Below are positions 29,972-39,162 of a stretch of DNA of 39,162 nucleotides, one piece after another; the first letter of the stretch is position 1; the number at the start of each line of letters is the position of its first letter. The stretch comes from Pelomyxa schiedti. Lineage: Eukaryota; Evosea; Pelobiontida; Pelomyxidae. The stretch is taken from the NCBI GenBank assembly GCA_020536535.1, contig JAHLWZ010000950.1, positions 1 through 39,162 on the forward strand, written 5' to 3'. Made by a program: the position numbers and the translations under genes. Under the pieces are notes generated by a model that did no database searches, had not been told where the DNA came from, and worked only from the letters and a program-made list of their open reading frames with translations.

Positions 29972-32639
29972 TCATTCTGCTGTTGTTTTGTGCTTCCTTT
30001 TTCCCTTCTTGCTTGTTGGGCTTCTTATGGTAGCAAGTGTGGCCCTGAGCTTCTTGAGGGCCTCTTGTGCCCCTGTGTTCTTTTGGGCTGCCGCTAGCTC
30101 ATACAACCTCACTGCCTCGGTGACATCCTTGTCAGTCCCGTTTCCCGTTGAATAGCACTCGGCCAGGTTGCATTGTGCTGAGGGGTAGCCTTGGGCTGAT
30201 GACACCTTGTACCAGTGGAATCCTTGCTGTGGGTTTGTGGTTACACCACCTTTTCCGAGGAAGAAGTACAGGCCCAGGTTGTACTGTGATGGTGCATTGC
30301 CGGCCTCTGCTGCTGTGTGGAACAGGTTGTATGATTCTGTGACATCCTTCTTCACACCATTGCCTGTTTCAAAGCACCAGCCAAGCTGACACATTGCTAG
30401 GCCATTGCCTCTGTCAGTTGCAAGCCGGTACAGCCTGACTGCTTCTTCTGGGTTCTTGTGGACACCATGCCCATATTGGTAGCACCAGCCAAGGTAGTAC
30501 TGTGCAAGACTGTTGTTGTGTAGGTCAGACATGCAATACTGCTGCAGTGCTACAGAAGTATCCTGAGTAACACCAATCGGCCAGTGATAGATAAATCCGC
30601 ACAGGAAGTGTCCAGTTGCAGAAACACATTGCTCAGCGGATGTGCTTGCTCTTTCAGCAACTTTAAGCATGAATTGGTGTGAATTGGGTGATGCCTTGAT
30701 AGCGTTGTCCAGATATTCATCATAGGGATACACGGAAAAGGGTTGTTGTGCAGAGAACAGGTTTGGTTGAAGTGAAAAAATACAATTCAATAGTAAGTTC
30801 GCTATTGCATCTGTAAGCCCAGGCTCTGATGCCGGCGAGCTGAAAGAGGTCATAACAAGGCAATTCTTGTGCACCTGAGAATAATTTCCTTGGGCAAACA
30901 ATTTAACAGTTTCCAGTGCAAAATCATCCACTAAAAAATGGTTAATTTTAGACAAAACTGTATTTGTTAAAACCGTTATCCAGGTTCTTTAGAAGAGACA
31001 TAGTAATCTCACTAGAATCGCTTGAGGTTCCTGGGTATTTTAGGTTTCAAAGAGTGCAAGAAAATAAATACCAAGAGAAATCTTTCCCAAGGAATTAATA
31101 TGGTCGCTCCAGTCAAAATTGAAATCAAAAGAAAAATCCGGCCTGCAGCATGGGGCAAGAGGAATCTACAATATGTAAGTGGGAGCCTAAACCGAAGGAA
31201 AACCTCTATATTTTCTAAGGATTTGATATGCTGGAGAGCACTACTTCCAAGGTATTCAAAGTCCGGGAGATCGGTACTTTTACACAAAACCTCTTTAAGT
31301 TCTATTGCCATAGAAAGGGATTGCATATGGCTGTCCAAAAGATTAGTCTGCTCAGTAAGGAAAGTATCTTGTAGATCTTAGTTATTTAGCACAAGAAAAA
31401 AGGAAAACCTGTTGAGCTCTGTATTTGAGTGATTTGTTGGAGGGCTTGTTGCTGATGAAGCTTCAACAAAGAATGTATATCTAAAAATCTGGATTGCATT
31501 TGTTCTTTCGCTTTGTTGCAGTCCTGATGAAGGTTACTTCAATTTTTAAAGTTTGGATGGCAGATACCCTAGCAAGGCTCTTCCTTGCGAGGCCAATTGC
31601 CACTTCAGCATTTTGTCCATGTTTGACGCAACTCTCACATCTCTGGACTGCTTCTGCTATGTTCTGTCCTTCTAACTCTGTTGTTTCCTTCGTGTATATA
31701 TCAAGTGGAGACTGCAAAATTCCACTCATTTTATCAACAAAAAACGCAGCTGCTTGTCTGCACTGATCATTTTCACATAACCAGACGGAACTATCTTGAC
31801 ACAGAGTGTTTGCCGGTCTTTCCTCACAAACGTCACACAGAACTTCCTGTATAACAAGAATAAATAATTATACACCCATAATTCACATTAACATTTTCCC
31901 AGAACAAGAGCGGGAAAGTACTACGCACTTTCAAGGTTTGAACTCCACCCAGTGAGGGTATTTGCACACAAGTGCCACACAAAGGGCACTTGACGCACAC
32001 ACATCCAGGTTGTTCGTCTCCCTCTCCCGCCGTCATAACAGAATCACAACCCCCCACATTGCCTTTCATATCCCCATTCACATTCTCATTCACATTCACA
32101 TTCACATTCACATTTATATTCCCAATCACCGCCATTCCCAGCCCCCCCGCGCCCACAATTGCGTTGGCGTCGCTTCCTTTGGAATTATCAGTGTCTATGC
32201 GGCCACTGCGATTGCCAGTCCCGGTCTGCATGCGCTCGGGTAGCTCCCTGGCCAACACCTCCTGCCACCTGCCTGCGTCCCGCGCCGCCCCGCGCCTCCG
32301 CTCCGCGTCGTACTCGAGCTGCACGCACTCGCGGCAGCACACGTGCCCCCCCGCGCTCCTCCCCCCTGCCCCGCCCCCGCCGTCTGCTTCTCCTCCAGGC
32401 GCTGCCTGGGTGGCGGTGGCGGCGGCGCACCGCTGCATGCGCCCTCCTTGGTGAAGGTGCAAGGCACGCCGGGGAGATCTCAAGCAGAATGCGCACAGGG
32501 ACCACGGCGGCGGATGGAGAGAAGGCGCCCCGGTGGATGTTGTTCGATGGGAGAATTCCCCCTCGTGAGACAGTAGCAACGAGGGAGCCTCGGTATGGGC
32601 GGCCACGACGTCGACTGGTTGCGTGTCATTATCTGCCAT
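29972..32639 (-). CDS. RING/B-box (TRIM-like) protein with Sel1 repeats
   Basis: Start ATG 32639. The first exon has a RING-like set split by low-complexity sequence: LCAFCLRSPRRALHLHQGGR, then GGHVCCRECVQLEYDAE, and far downstream VCVKCPLCGTCVQIPSLGG. An Asn-Val dipeptide repeat sits between them. The second exon (from about 31845) gives a B-box-like VLCDVCEERPANTLCQDSS with LCENDQC, then a coiled coil (EAVQRCESCVKHGQNAEVAI; QMQSRFLDIHSLLKLHQQQA). The last exon (about 30955-29972) has four to five Sel1 repeats: AQYYLGWCYQYGHGVHKNPE, AMCQLGWCFETGNGVKKDVT, SQYNLGLYFFLGKGGVTTNP, AQCNLAECYSTGNGTDKDVT. It ends in a Lys-rich tail. RING/B-box suggests a ubiquitin ligase and Sel1 repeats a substrate- or scaffold-binding solenoid. 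The frame slips one base at the CC of 31523-31524. Confidence 0.8.
32078..32120. repeat. Hexanucleotide repeat (CATTCA)n within the RING/B-box gene
   Basis: Six or so near-perfect CATTCA units, read on the minus strand as alternating Asn-Val (NINVNVNVNVNENVNG) between two halves of the RING-like cysteine set. It is the same type of in-frame dipeptide repeat as the Asn-Thr tract in the RRM-NYN gene, with a different unit. Confidence 0.85.
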
Positions 32640-32833
32640 GGAATTCGCAGATTAATTGAAGTGAACTGATGGTGAACACTTGGTGGGGTGATTGTTTAGA
32701 GAGGGATACCGGAATTGGTCCTAGTGCCCTGGGTAATCCTCATCACCAAGCTGGTCCCTCTGATGAGGGGTCGAAGGTCTTTCTCATTGTTCCCTGAACC
32801 GAAGTCGTAACGAAAAAATCAAAAATTGTGGTG
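32640..32833. promoter_or_regulatory. Divergent promoter region with a small hairpin
   Basis: A 194-bp spacer between the RING/B-box gene (-) and the KCTD9-like gene (+). It contains a perfect 5-bp stem, 4-base loop hairpin CCCTCTGATGAGGG at about 32756-32769 and an AATCCTCATCACC element near 32735. The element partially matches the ATCCTCnCTCAC element of two other intergenic spacers. Confidence 0.4.
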
Positions 32834-35716
32834 ATGAAGAGCAAACGGTGGCCAAGAAACAAAGCGTCACAACAACCGAACTCGGATGGGGGCGTTCCCA
32901 TTATCACACCAACCACAGAATCGCCCGCCTCTACCACCACCACAACAACCACGACGACTACAACCAACCAGCAGCAACATCACCACTCCCAACAACAGCC
33001 GTCCATAAGATCCAGCAACACCAACGCACCGTCGCCGTCGCCACCACCGTCCCACAATAGGGGAGGACCCAACAAACCTACATCAAAAACCGTGTTCACC
33101 GTCCCGTCGCCACCCGGGTCCAATCCCACAATCAAGAACGAGGACGAGGCCGACGACGTGGGGCAGTCTCAGTCCGCCTCGGCCACCAACACCGTGACCG
33201 CGACCGCCAACTCATGTCACTCATCCGCAACGAACACAACAAATAGTAGCAGGCAAAACAGCAGGGCCAAGTCTCCGAGTGTAAAGCAACTGCAGAACCA
33301 AAATCAAAGTCAAAGTCAAAACCAAAACCAGCAACATAGGAACCAAAAAACAGCGGCTTTGGCTGCTGGGCACACTCACAATCACAAACAGTCATCGTCT
33401 TCATCCTCAAAGGGTGCAAGTCATGCAGTTGCTTCTGCAGTGAATCCACGTGTGGTGTTGAAGACTTCTTCTTCTGCAAAAGGCCCGCTTCGCAATCGCA
33501 ATGATCCCAAGAAAAAGCCAAAGCAGAGTCCTGTTGAAGTTCTGGAGAAAGACAAGCGCGGCGAAGGTGATGATGAGGATGCTATCTCTGAAGAAACGAG
33601 TGGCGATGCACACAGGTTCGTGGGGCACAACGTTTGGGAGAACGAGGACGACGATTCCGACGATGTCCGCTTGCGTGCTGATTCTATGCCAAGTTTGTAA
33701 AAGCTTTCGATTCTTTGTTTCTTTTCTGATTTCCTAACTCACTCCAAAGAGGCAAGGTCTCCTTGCTCGTCTTCCTCATCACCGCGCGGGGAAGATACGG
33801 CTCCGGTCTATACTTCTAGTTCCGCTCTTAAAACTCCCGAGGCCAGCTCCAGCTATCCAACCTCCAGTATCCCGATTCTCTATGGAAACTCCATTAGGGC
33901 GGGTGCTTCTGGTATTGGGCTCTGCGGACCTGGTTCATTGGCCATGGATTCTGGTTACATAAGAGTAGCTGTTGTCCCAGTGTCTCCACCAGGTAGCGTT
34001 CTTTCTGAGGAAATATATAAAAAGCCAATCCCCTCAAGTATCCCTTCCATGTGACTGGAAACCTCCAATTGGGAAGATACTGGGAGTGTCCCTGAGTACT
34101 ACTTGGCAACAGTTTGTGACGCTGGTGACTGCTACCTTCAACATCTCAGCCACACCACTGAAGTTTTATCTTGCTGCGCAATGTAATTGTTCTGACACAG
34201 TAACTGGCTTATCTGTGCAAAAACCACCAGTCGAAACCAAGTCATCCCTCACATCTGCTTTCCCAGTCTCGGGAGAACTGAGTGGTGACCTAGCACTTTT
34301 ACGCGACGGTGACCTGCTTTACGTTGCAACGCCAGATGTTTTACATGCCCATCCTCTTCTATTTTATCAGCATGACCGTTCCAATAACCTACACGCTGGT
34401 ACTTTACCTTCATTCTATAAATTTTTTTGACAATAACAGTGTGCTCTCCACAGTCCCGCTCCCACTTGCATTCCAGACCTGGAGGAGGCAAGAAATCAGA
34501 TTGGGTTTCACTGAATGTGGGCGGCCGAGTGTTTACAACAACCAAATCCACCTTGACAAAATGCCCAGGTTCAGTTTTTTCTCTGGTATTTATTGCCTTT
34601 TCTTTACCAAGTTTACGAATTTTCTTTTTAGATGTTCCGGGATGACTGGGACTCCACACGTGACTCCCAAGGGAACATTTTAATTGACAGGAGCCCCGAA
34701 TACTTTGAGGTGATATTAACCTACCTGAGAGGTGGCTCACTTGTCATAAATCAAGGCCTTAATCCGCTTGGCGTTTTTCAAGAGGCTAAGTTCTTTGGCC
34801 TGACCGATTTGCAGCACAAACTCAAGGTGTGATTCCTTTTTTTTCCCACTGTAACTGAGATTCCCTTGAGATTCTCGTTGATGAACAGCAATGCACTGAT
34901 GGTTTCTCCAGAAAAGACTTTGTCGGCATCTTGCTGTCAGCCTCAACAAATAGTTCTTTGAGATGTCAGGGTCTCAACCTTGCCGGCATCAATTTGGTGA
35001 GTTGCTTCTAATCACGCTGTGGTCTAACATAATTACTACGTAGTCAAAACTGGATCTCTCACACATCAACTTCAAAATGACCAACTTCCGGAATGCGGAC
35101 CTCAGCAATTGCAGCCTTGATTATTGCCTGCTCCAAGGTGCCACATTCGAGGGTTGCAACGCAACAAGAGCAAGCTTCAGGGGTTCAAACCTCTGTGGTG
35201 CCAACTTATGCAACGCCAATTTCCGGGGTGCCAATTTCGAAGGTCCAATCCCCTTTCTCCTCAACGCACTTCACCCCACCCCACCACAACACAAACACAC
35301 AAACAACAACAATAGCACAACCCGATTTTCAAAACCATTCACGCAGAAACTCCCAACACTCAAACAAGCCAGTAGCCAACAATATGAAATATATATACAT
35401 ATAGAAAGCACACAATCAACTCACACAAACACACACAACCAATCGCACAGACCGCGGGGGGGTTCCAGCCAACCTCGAGGGAGCCAACATGCGGGGAGCC
35501 GTTCTCGAGGACGGGAACCTGTGCGGGGCGGACCTGCGCGCCGCAATCCTGCGCGGGGCCAACCTCTCGAACTGCAACCTGCTGCGGGCCAACTTCGCGG
35601 GCGCCGACCTCGAGGACGCAGACCTCAGGGGAGCCAACCTACAGAAGGCAAACCTGGCCAGCTGCAACCTCAAAAACGCCCTCCTAGACTTCAAGACTGT
35701 GAACTCCCGGTCCTAA
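32834..35716 (+). CDS. KCTD9 homologue: BTB domain and pentapeptide repeats, with long disordered N-terminus
   Basis: The first exon (ATG 32834 to about 33695) encodes some 290 residues rich in Thr/Gln/Ser/Asn with a C-terminal acidic part (KRGEGDDEDAISEETSGD). Later exons encode the N-terminal KCTD9 domain (DWKPPIGKILGVSLSTTWQQ; ALLRDGDLLYVA) and the BTB/T1 fold (SDWVSLNVGGRVFTTTKSTL, intron 34583-34631 or close, then MFRDDWDSTRDSQGNILIDR, SPEYFEVILTYLRGGSL). SRKDFVGILLSASTNSSLRC follows, then pentapeptide repeats (ADLSNCSLDYCLLQGATFEG; GANLCNANFRGANFEG). After a ~225-nt intron come ANLEGANMRGAVLEDGNLCG and further repeats ending KNALLDFKTVNSRS. In animals KCTD9 is a substrate adaptor for cullin-3 ubiquitin ligase. 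The disordered leader is absent from animal KCTD9. Confidence 0.9.
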
Positions 35717-35826
35717 TGCATGCTAACTAATACTACTGCTGGAACATCCGCATCATCGTTCACTTCATCAATGATTAATTGTTCCGAGAATGATCAAGTT
35801 TGTTTTTTTCCTGTCCAATGTTTAGG

Positions 35827-36846
35827 CACTGGATAACAACCAGCAGCAGAGGGAATAATAATAATGGTCATGAGAGGTGGGACGTGAAGGCAATGACAAT
35901 GTTTTTGTGTGGGTGGCACACGAGGGCTGGTGCCAACAGCGTGATGTTCAGGCTCAATGTCCCGCACGAAATCGCAGCAAAAATCGTGAATATAGTGGCC
36001 CTTAGTATGTATGAATTTCGTATTCTCTTTCTCTGTTATCCATCTCAAAATACTCATGTATGGGATTAACTACAGGTTGCATTGGCGCGTATGACAAACG
36101 GGAAGAAAGTAGCGGCTTCCAATGGAAAGTTCTTGGAAAGGGAATCAATGTTGATGTACATCATGACATTGTGGAGTGGGTTCTGCCCCCAGGTGTGAGA
36201 CAGAGATGCGGAAGCTCATGTGAGGGCAGGGTAGCTTGGCTGGAGCCATCATTGCAACAAATGGCAAGGCCATCAAGGAGAGTCTGCTGGGGATTTGAGG
36301 TCCTGAGGTTTAAGTCAGGGGCTTGTCAGGTTCCTTCTTGTTTTTGTGTCTTTGGACACATTCAAATCATTCCTTCTGATTCAGGAAGGAATCGGCGCAA
36401 TTGCATCTCCTCTTGGGTATCTTTGCATTCTGGACTTCTATTTCCCAATCACAAACCCTGGGTTCTGCTGGAACATGTATCCCTTCACTTCATTTGGACT
36501 GGACATGCCCAATGGCCAATGCTGCCGTGATGCCAATAGATTGCCTTCCAAGAAAGTGGAACGAGCATTCAAAGTTGTGGCTGGTGACCAATTCTCTTTC
36601 ATGCTGGAATTTGAGCCAAACTTCAAGAGGGGAAGTGTTCAGATTTTCAGGAATCTGGCTCCACTTTTCAGCATCGACGAAGTGAATACAGCCCTCCCAC
36701 TTTTCCCTGCCATACAAATGTGCTGCAAAGCAAACAAGTATCAGGAACCCAGCACTTCCGCCTTCAATCTCATAACAATTGCAAAACAATGCCATTTTTA
36801 TTTTGGTGTGGGGCAGATTTTAGAGAAGAAAGGAGAAATAAGCTCC
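35827..36846 (+). CDS. SPRY-like domain protein, ends uncertain
   Basis: Exons include about 35827-36004 (frame HWITTSSRGNNNNGHERWDV, then MFRLNVPHEIAAKIVNIVAL), 36076-36330 and 36385 onwards, joined by GT...AG introns. The later part has VCWGFEVLRFKSG, then MYPFTSFGLDMPNGQCCRDA, VERAFKVVAGDQFSFMLEFE and KRGSVQIFRNL. This is the order of strands and the hydrophobic-Asp-x-x-Asn-Gly turn typical of SPRY domains, which bind proteins. The N-terminal exon is joined to no certain start; a candidate leader at 35720 is out of frame by one base. The C-terminal stop is not placed because the frame stays open to 37188, through sequence that is better explained as the 3' exon of the minus-strand gene. 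Confidence 0.6.
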
Positions 36847-36901
36847 TGCCAACCCAGTCAGGCTTTTGCCCAAGAATCAGGCTTTTCAATTTTTAAAATG
36901 A

Positions 36902-39162
36902 TTACCCTTTTTTCCCTCTCTTGGTGGGAGTTTGTGTTTTTTTGGACTTTGAGGTGTGATCAGTTGCGGTGCGTCGCCGCTTTTCCAAGGGTGGTTGTGT
37001 GTGGGCTGCTGGCTTTTCTTGTGGCTTTTCTGCTGTTTTATTCAGTGTTATTTCTAGAATACCCTCTGGATTGTCTTCTGCCCTTTCCTGTTCACCATCT
37101 GATGGAGGAGTACATGGTGAGGGCTCAAGGTGCAAGGCGGGTGAAGAGGTTTCCAGTGAAGGCACATCTGTGGATTGTTCATCTGTAAAAAAAGTTAGGA
37201 TTATGTGGGTGGGTCATGTTGTGCCTGTTGTTTGGGGGGTAACAATCCCATTCAGCGTATCTTGGCTGGCAATAATAGGTCTCTGTATGAAGGCAGAGGT
37301 GCTTGTTGGGGGAAAGGTTTCCCTTGTTGTTGGAGGTTGCTGAAGAAGAACAGGTGGGGCTAGAGGAGTAAGCACAGTGAAGGTTGCGGTTTGTTGAATT
37401 TGTGATGCATTTCCAGGTTGTAATGTGCAAGGAGAAGAACTCAGGGAAGGTACAGTGGTATCAACTTCCTCAATTTGTGGACCAGTCTGAATTTCTTTAG
37501 ATACAGTCAGTGCTGGGCTGGACTGAGAGGGGTTGTAAACAATCATAGAATTCGTTGTAGTAGATGTGGGGGAGGGAAAATCTCCTGTATCTGACAGAAC
37601 CAAAACCAGATGGCAGTTTCTTTGTGCCACAAAGATATAGTGCAATAGGAATTCATCATCTTAAACCAACTCGTATGGGTGCGGAGATATCTCCCCCAAC
37701 AGTGAAGATGAACCTGTTATACTTCAGGAAAGGGCAACCCAGAGAAAGTCATACCTCATGAGTCAAGGTGTCTTTCAAAAAAATGTTTTATATTTGCAGA
37801 CACCGAAGTGTCAAGTCCCAGGTAATTCAGGTTATCCCAAAGAGCAAGGGCACACAAATTGAAGCCAGAATCAAAACCAACCTGAAGCAGGTGAACATCT
37901 GGTCTTCCTCCAACCACAGAGTACAAGCAGTGGAGTATATTAATCCATGAGTTCATAGACAGACGCAGCATTGGCTCAATAGGGGAGGCTGCTGGGAGAT
38001 AATGGACAAGCCGCTGATCCACATCCACTTTGAGAGTGTTCCCCTTGAAGGCCTCATGAATGTGAAAATGCTGTTGCAGACCATCACGGCAGTAGAACTG
38101 CATTACAGCAACTTGTGTACCCTTTTTACATGGGCCACCAGCAGGAATTTTGAGATTCTTGGAGGCTATCAAGACAATGTTTGGCTTCAAAAGCTGTAGT
38201 CCTGGAGTTGGCATTTGAAATACTCGATCCCAATCCTCTTGAGTAGAAATCATCACAAATAAACCTCATAGAGATCAATAGAAAGTAAAAGCAAATCACA
38301 ACCTTACATCCATTTGTTGTTAACTGCTCTAAAGTCCCACCAGATGTGAAGTTGTGCCCATGGAGAGAGGGCTTTACAAAGAAAGGAAAGAAAGTTATGA
38401 GTTAAACAAGGCTTTACAGAGAAAGCTACCCTCTTCACTTCGGCAATGAGCCAGCTGTAGACACTTTCTCATGCTGGGTGCAGATCCAACTAAACGATGT
38501 CAGAATCTTAATATACAACAAAAAGGAGTTGGCAGCAAACTCAAGATATGTGCAGATAAGGTCCCAAGGCAAGTGCCATAGTTTGATATAAAAATAAGTT
38601 TCATTGGTTTGTATCGGCTCTTGTATTGTGGTACCAAGACTGAAGTGGTGCAATCAATCCATTAGAGTATTGTTCCCGCAAGATAGGAATGCCATGACGA
38701 ATATTGCTAGCTTTCCAACATTCATGATGAAGTAGAAAGCTTAAGAAAGGTAAATATATGTGCAGAGTGAGGAGGTTTTCAACCTTGAGAGCCTCAAGAT
38801 GAACAGAAACACTTTCACAGTCCACAGTGACTTTGGTTTGGTAGGACTTTTTGGTGCAAAGAAATCCGGTGCCAAGGCATTACTCTTGACCATACAGTCC
38901 AAGTTCCTGGGAAGGAGCTGCTGAGCATCTTCCAGGAGATGGTTTTTTTGAAGTGAGCGATGTTATATTCATCTGTCTCATTGTGGTTTGGTTTCAAAGC
39001 AGTAGAAGGTAGAGCTCGCACAACCACAAATTCTGGAATTGTCTAAGATGAGTAAGATGACATGCAAAACCACAGATAAAGAAAAACCGCAGTGGATCTG
39101 TTTCTGCATGTAGCTTGGGTTTTTTATCTTCCTCTTCAATCTGGGCTTGAAACGATGCCAGA
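36902..39162 (-). CDS. Unrecognised probably nuclear protein, partial at right edge
   Basis: Minus-strand gene entering from the right edge (ASFQAQIEEEDKKPKLHAET, intron near 39098-39054, then TIPEFVVVRALPSTALKPNH). Further exons encode a folded-looking part (LLHHECWKASNIRHGIPILR; QLLKPNIVLIASKNLKIPAG; QQHFHIHEAFKGNTLKVDVD; SPIEPMLRLSMNSWINILHC). A Ser/Thr/Pro-rich part (QIEEVDTTVPSLSSSPCTLQ) and a Lys/Arg-rich end (EKRRRTATDHTSKSKKTQTP, stop at 36902) follow, resembling a nuclear localisation tail. The frame slips by one base at three homopolymers (38943-38949, 38848-38852, 37777-37783). No family is recognised; a large transcription co-regulator is a guess only. Confidence 0.6.

Noticed and set aside
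1-39162. tRNA genes, rRNA and CRISPR arrays
   Set aside because: No convincing tRNA B-box with cloverleaf context, no rRNA segments and no spaced direct repeats were found on reading both strands.

Overview
The window is nuclear DNA of a gene-dense, intron-rich unicellular eukaryote. Genes carry many short spliceosomal introns (most of those delimited here are 39-50 nt, GT...AG). A U2 snRNA gene is present, neighbouring genes sit 70-300 bp apart, and several proteins carry Q/N/S/T/P-rich low-complexity tracts. A BAR-PH-ArfGAP-ankyrin protein, an ependymin-like secreted protein, a KCTD9-type BTB protein, a ricin-B lectin fusion and RING/B-box proteins together suggest a free-living amoeba of the Amoebozoa type, possibly an archamoeba. 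That taxonomic call is inference; no rRNA or organelle gene is present to settle it.

Left part (1-12.1 kb): an intronless orphan gene (+); a class I fructose-bisphosphate aldolase (+) with a long basic N-terminal extension and altered active-site residues; a tiny Ala/Glu-rich ORF (-); an ACAP-like ArfGAP (-); and an MFSD1-like transporter (+). Middle (12.2-22.3 kb): a ricin-B lectin protein with a HeLo/MLKL-like N-terminus (-), divergent across 70 bp from a RING/TRAF zinc-finger protein (+); an ependymin-like secreted protein (-); a possibly transposase-derived gene (+); two weak hypothetical ORFs (-); a tail-anchored acidic membrane protein (+); and a protein with a tandem unknown domain (-). 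Right part (22.3-39.2 kb): an RRM-NYN ribonuclease-like protein (-), eIF2B-beta (+), ATG3 (-), a leucine-rich-repeat protein (+), U2 snRNA (-), a RING/B-box/Sel1-repeat protein (-), a KCTD9 homologue (+), a SPRY-like gene (+), and an unrecognised probably nuclear protein (-) running off the right edge.

There is no operon logic. The organisation is compact head-to-head and tail-to-tail pairs, and functions span housekeeping (aldolase, eIF2B-beta, ATG3, U2), membrane traffic and signalling (ArfGAP, KCTD9, TRAF/TRIM-like), and lineage-specific genes. Exon chains of aldolase, eIF2B-beta, the RRM-NYN gene, the tandem-domain gene and the tail-anchored gene were closed by hand with lengths divisible by three. 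ATG3 and the LRR gene were also traced exon by exon. In several other conserved genes the reading frame breaks by exactly one base at short homopolymers, which looks like sequence error rather than gene decay. The features most worth following are the LRR gene whose introns all fall at the same codon position of each repeat, the aldolase with a nuclear-looking extension and lost substrate-binding residues, and the HeLo-like/EF-hand-like/ricin-B fusion.
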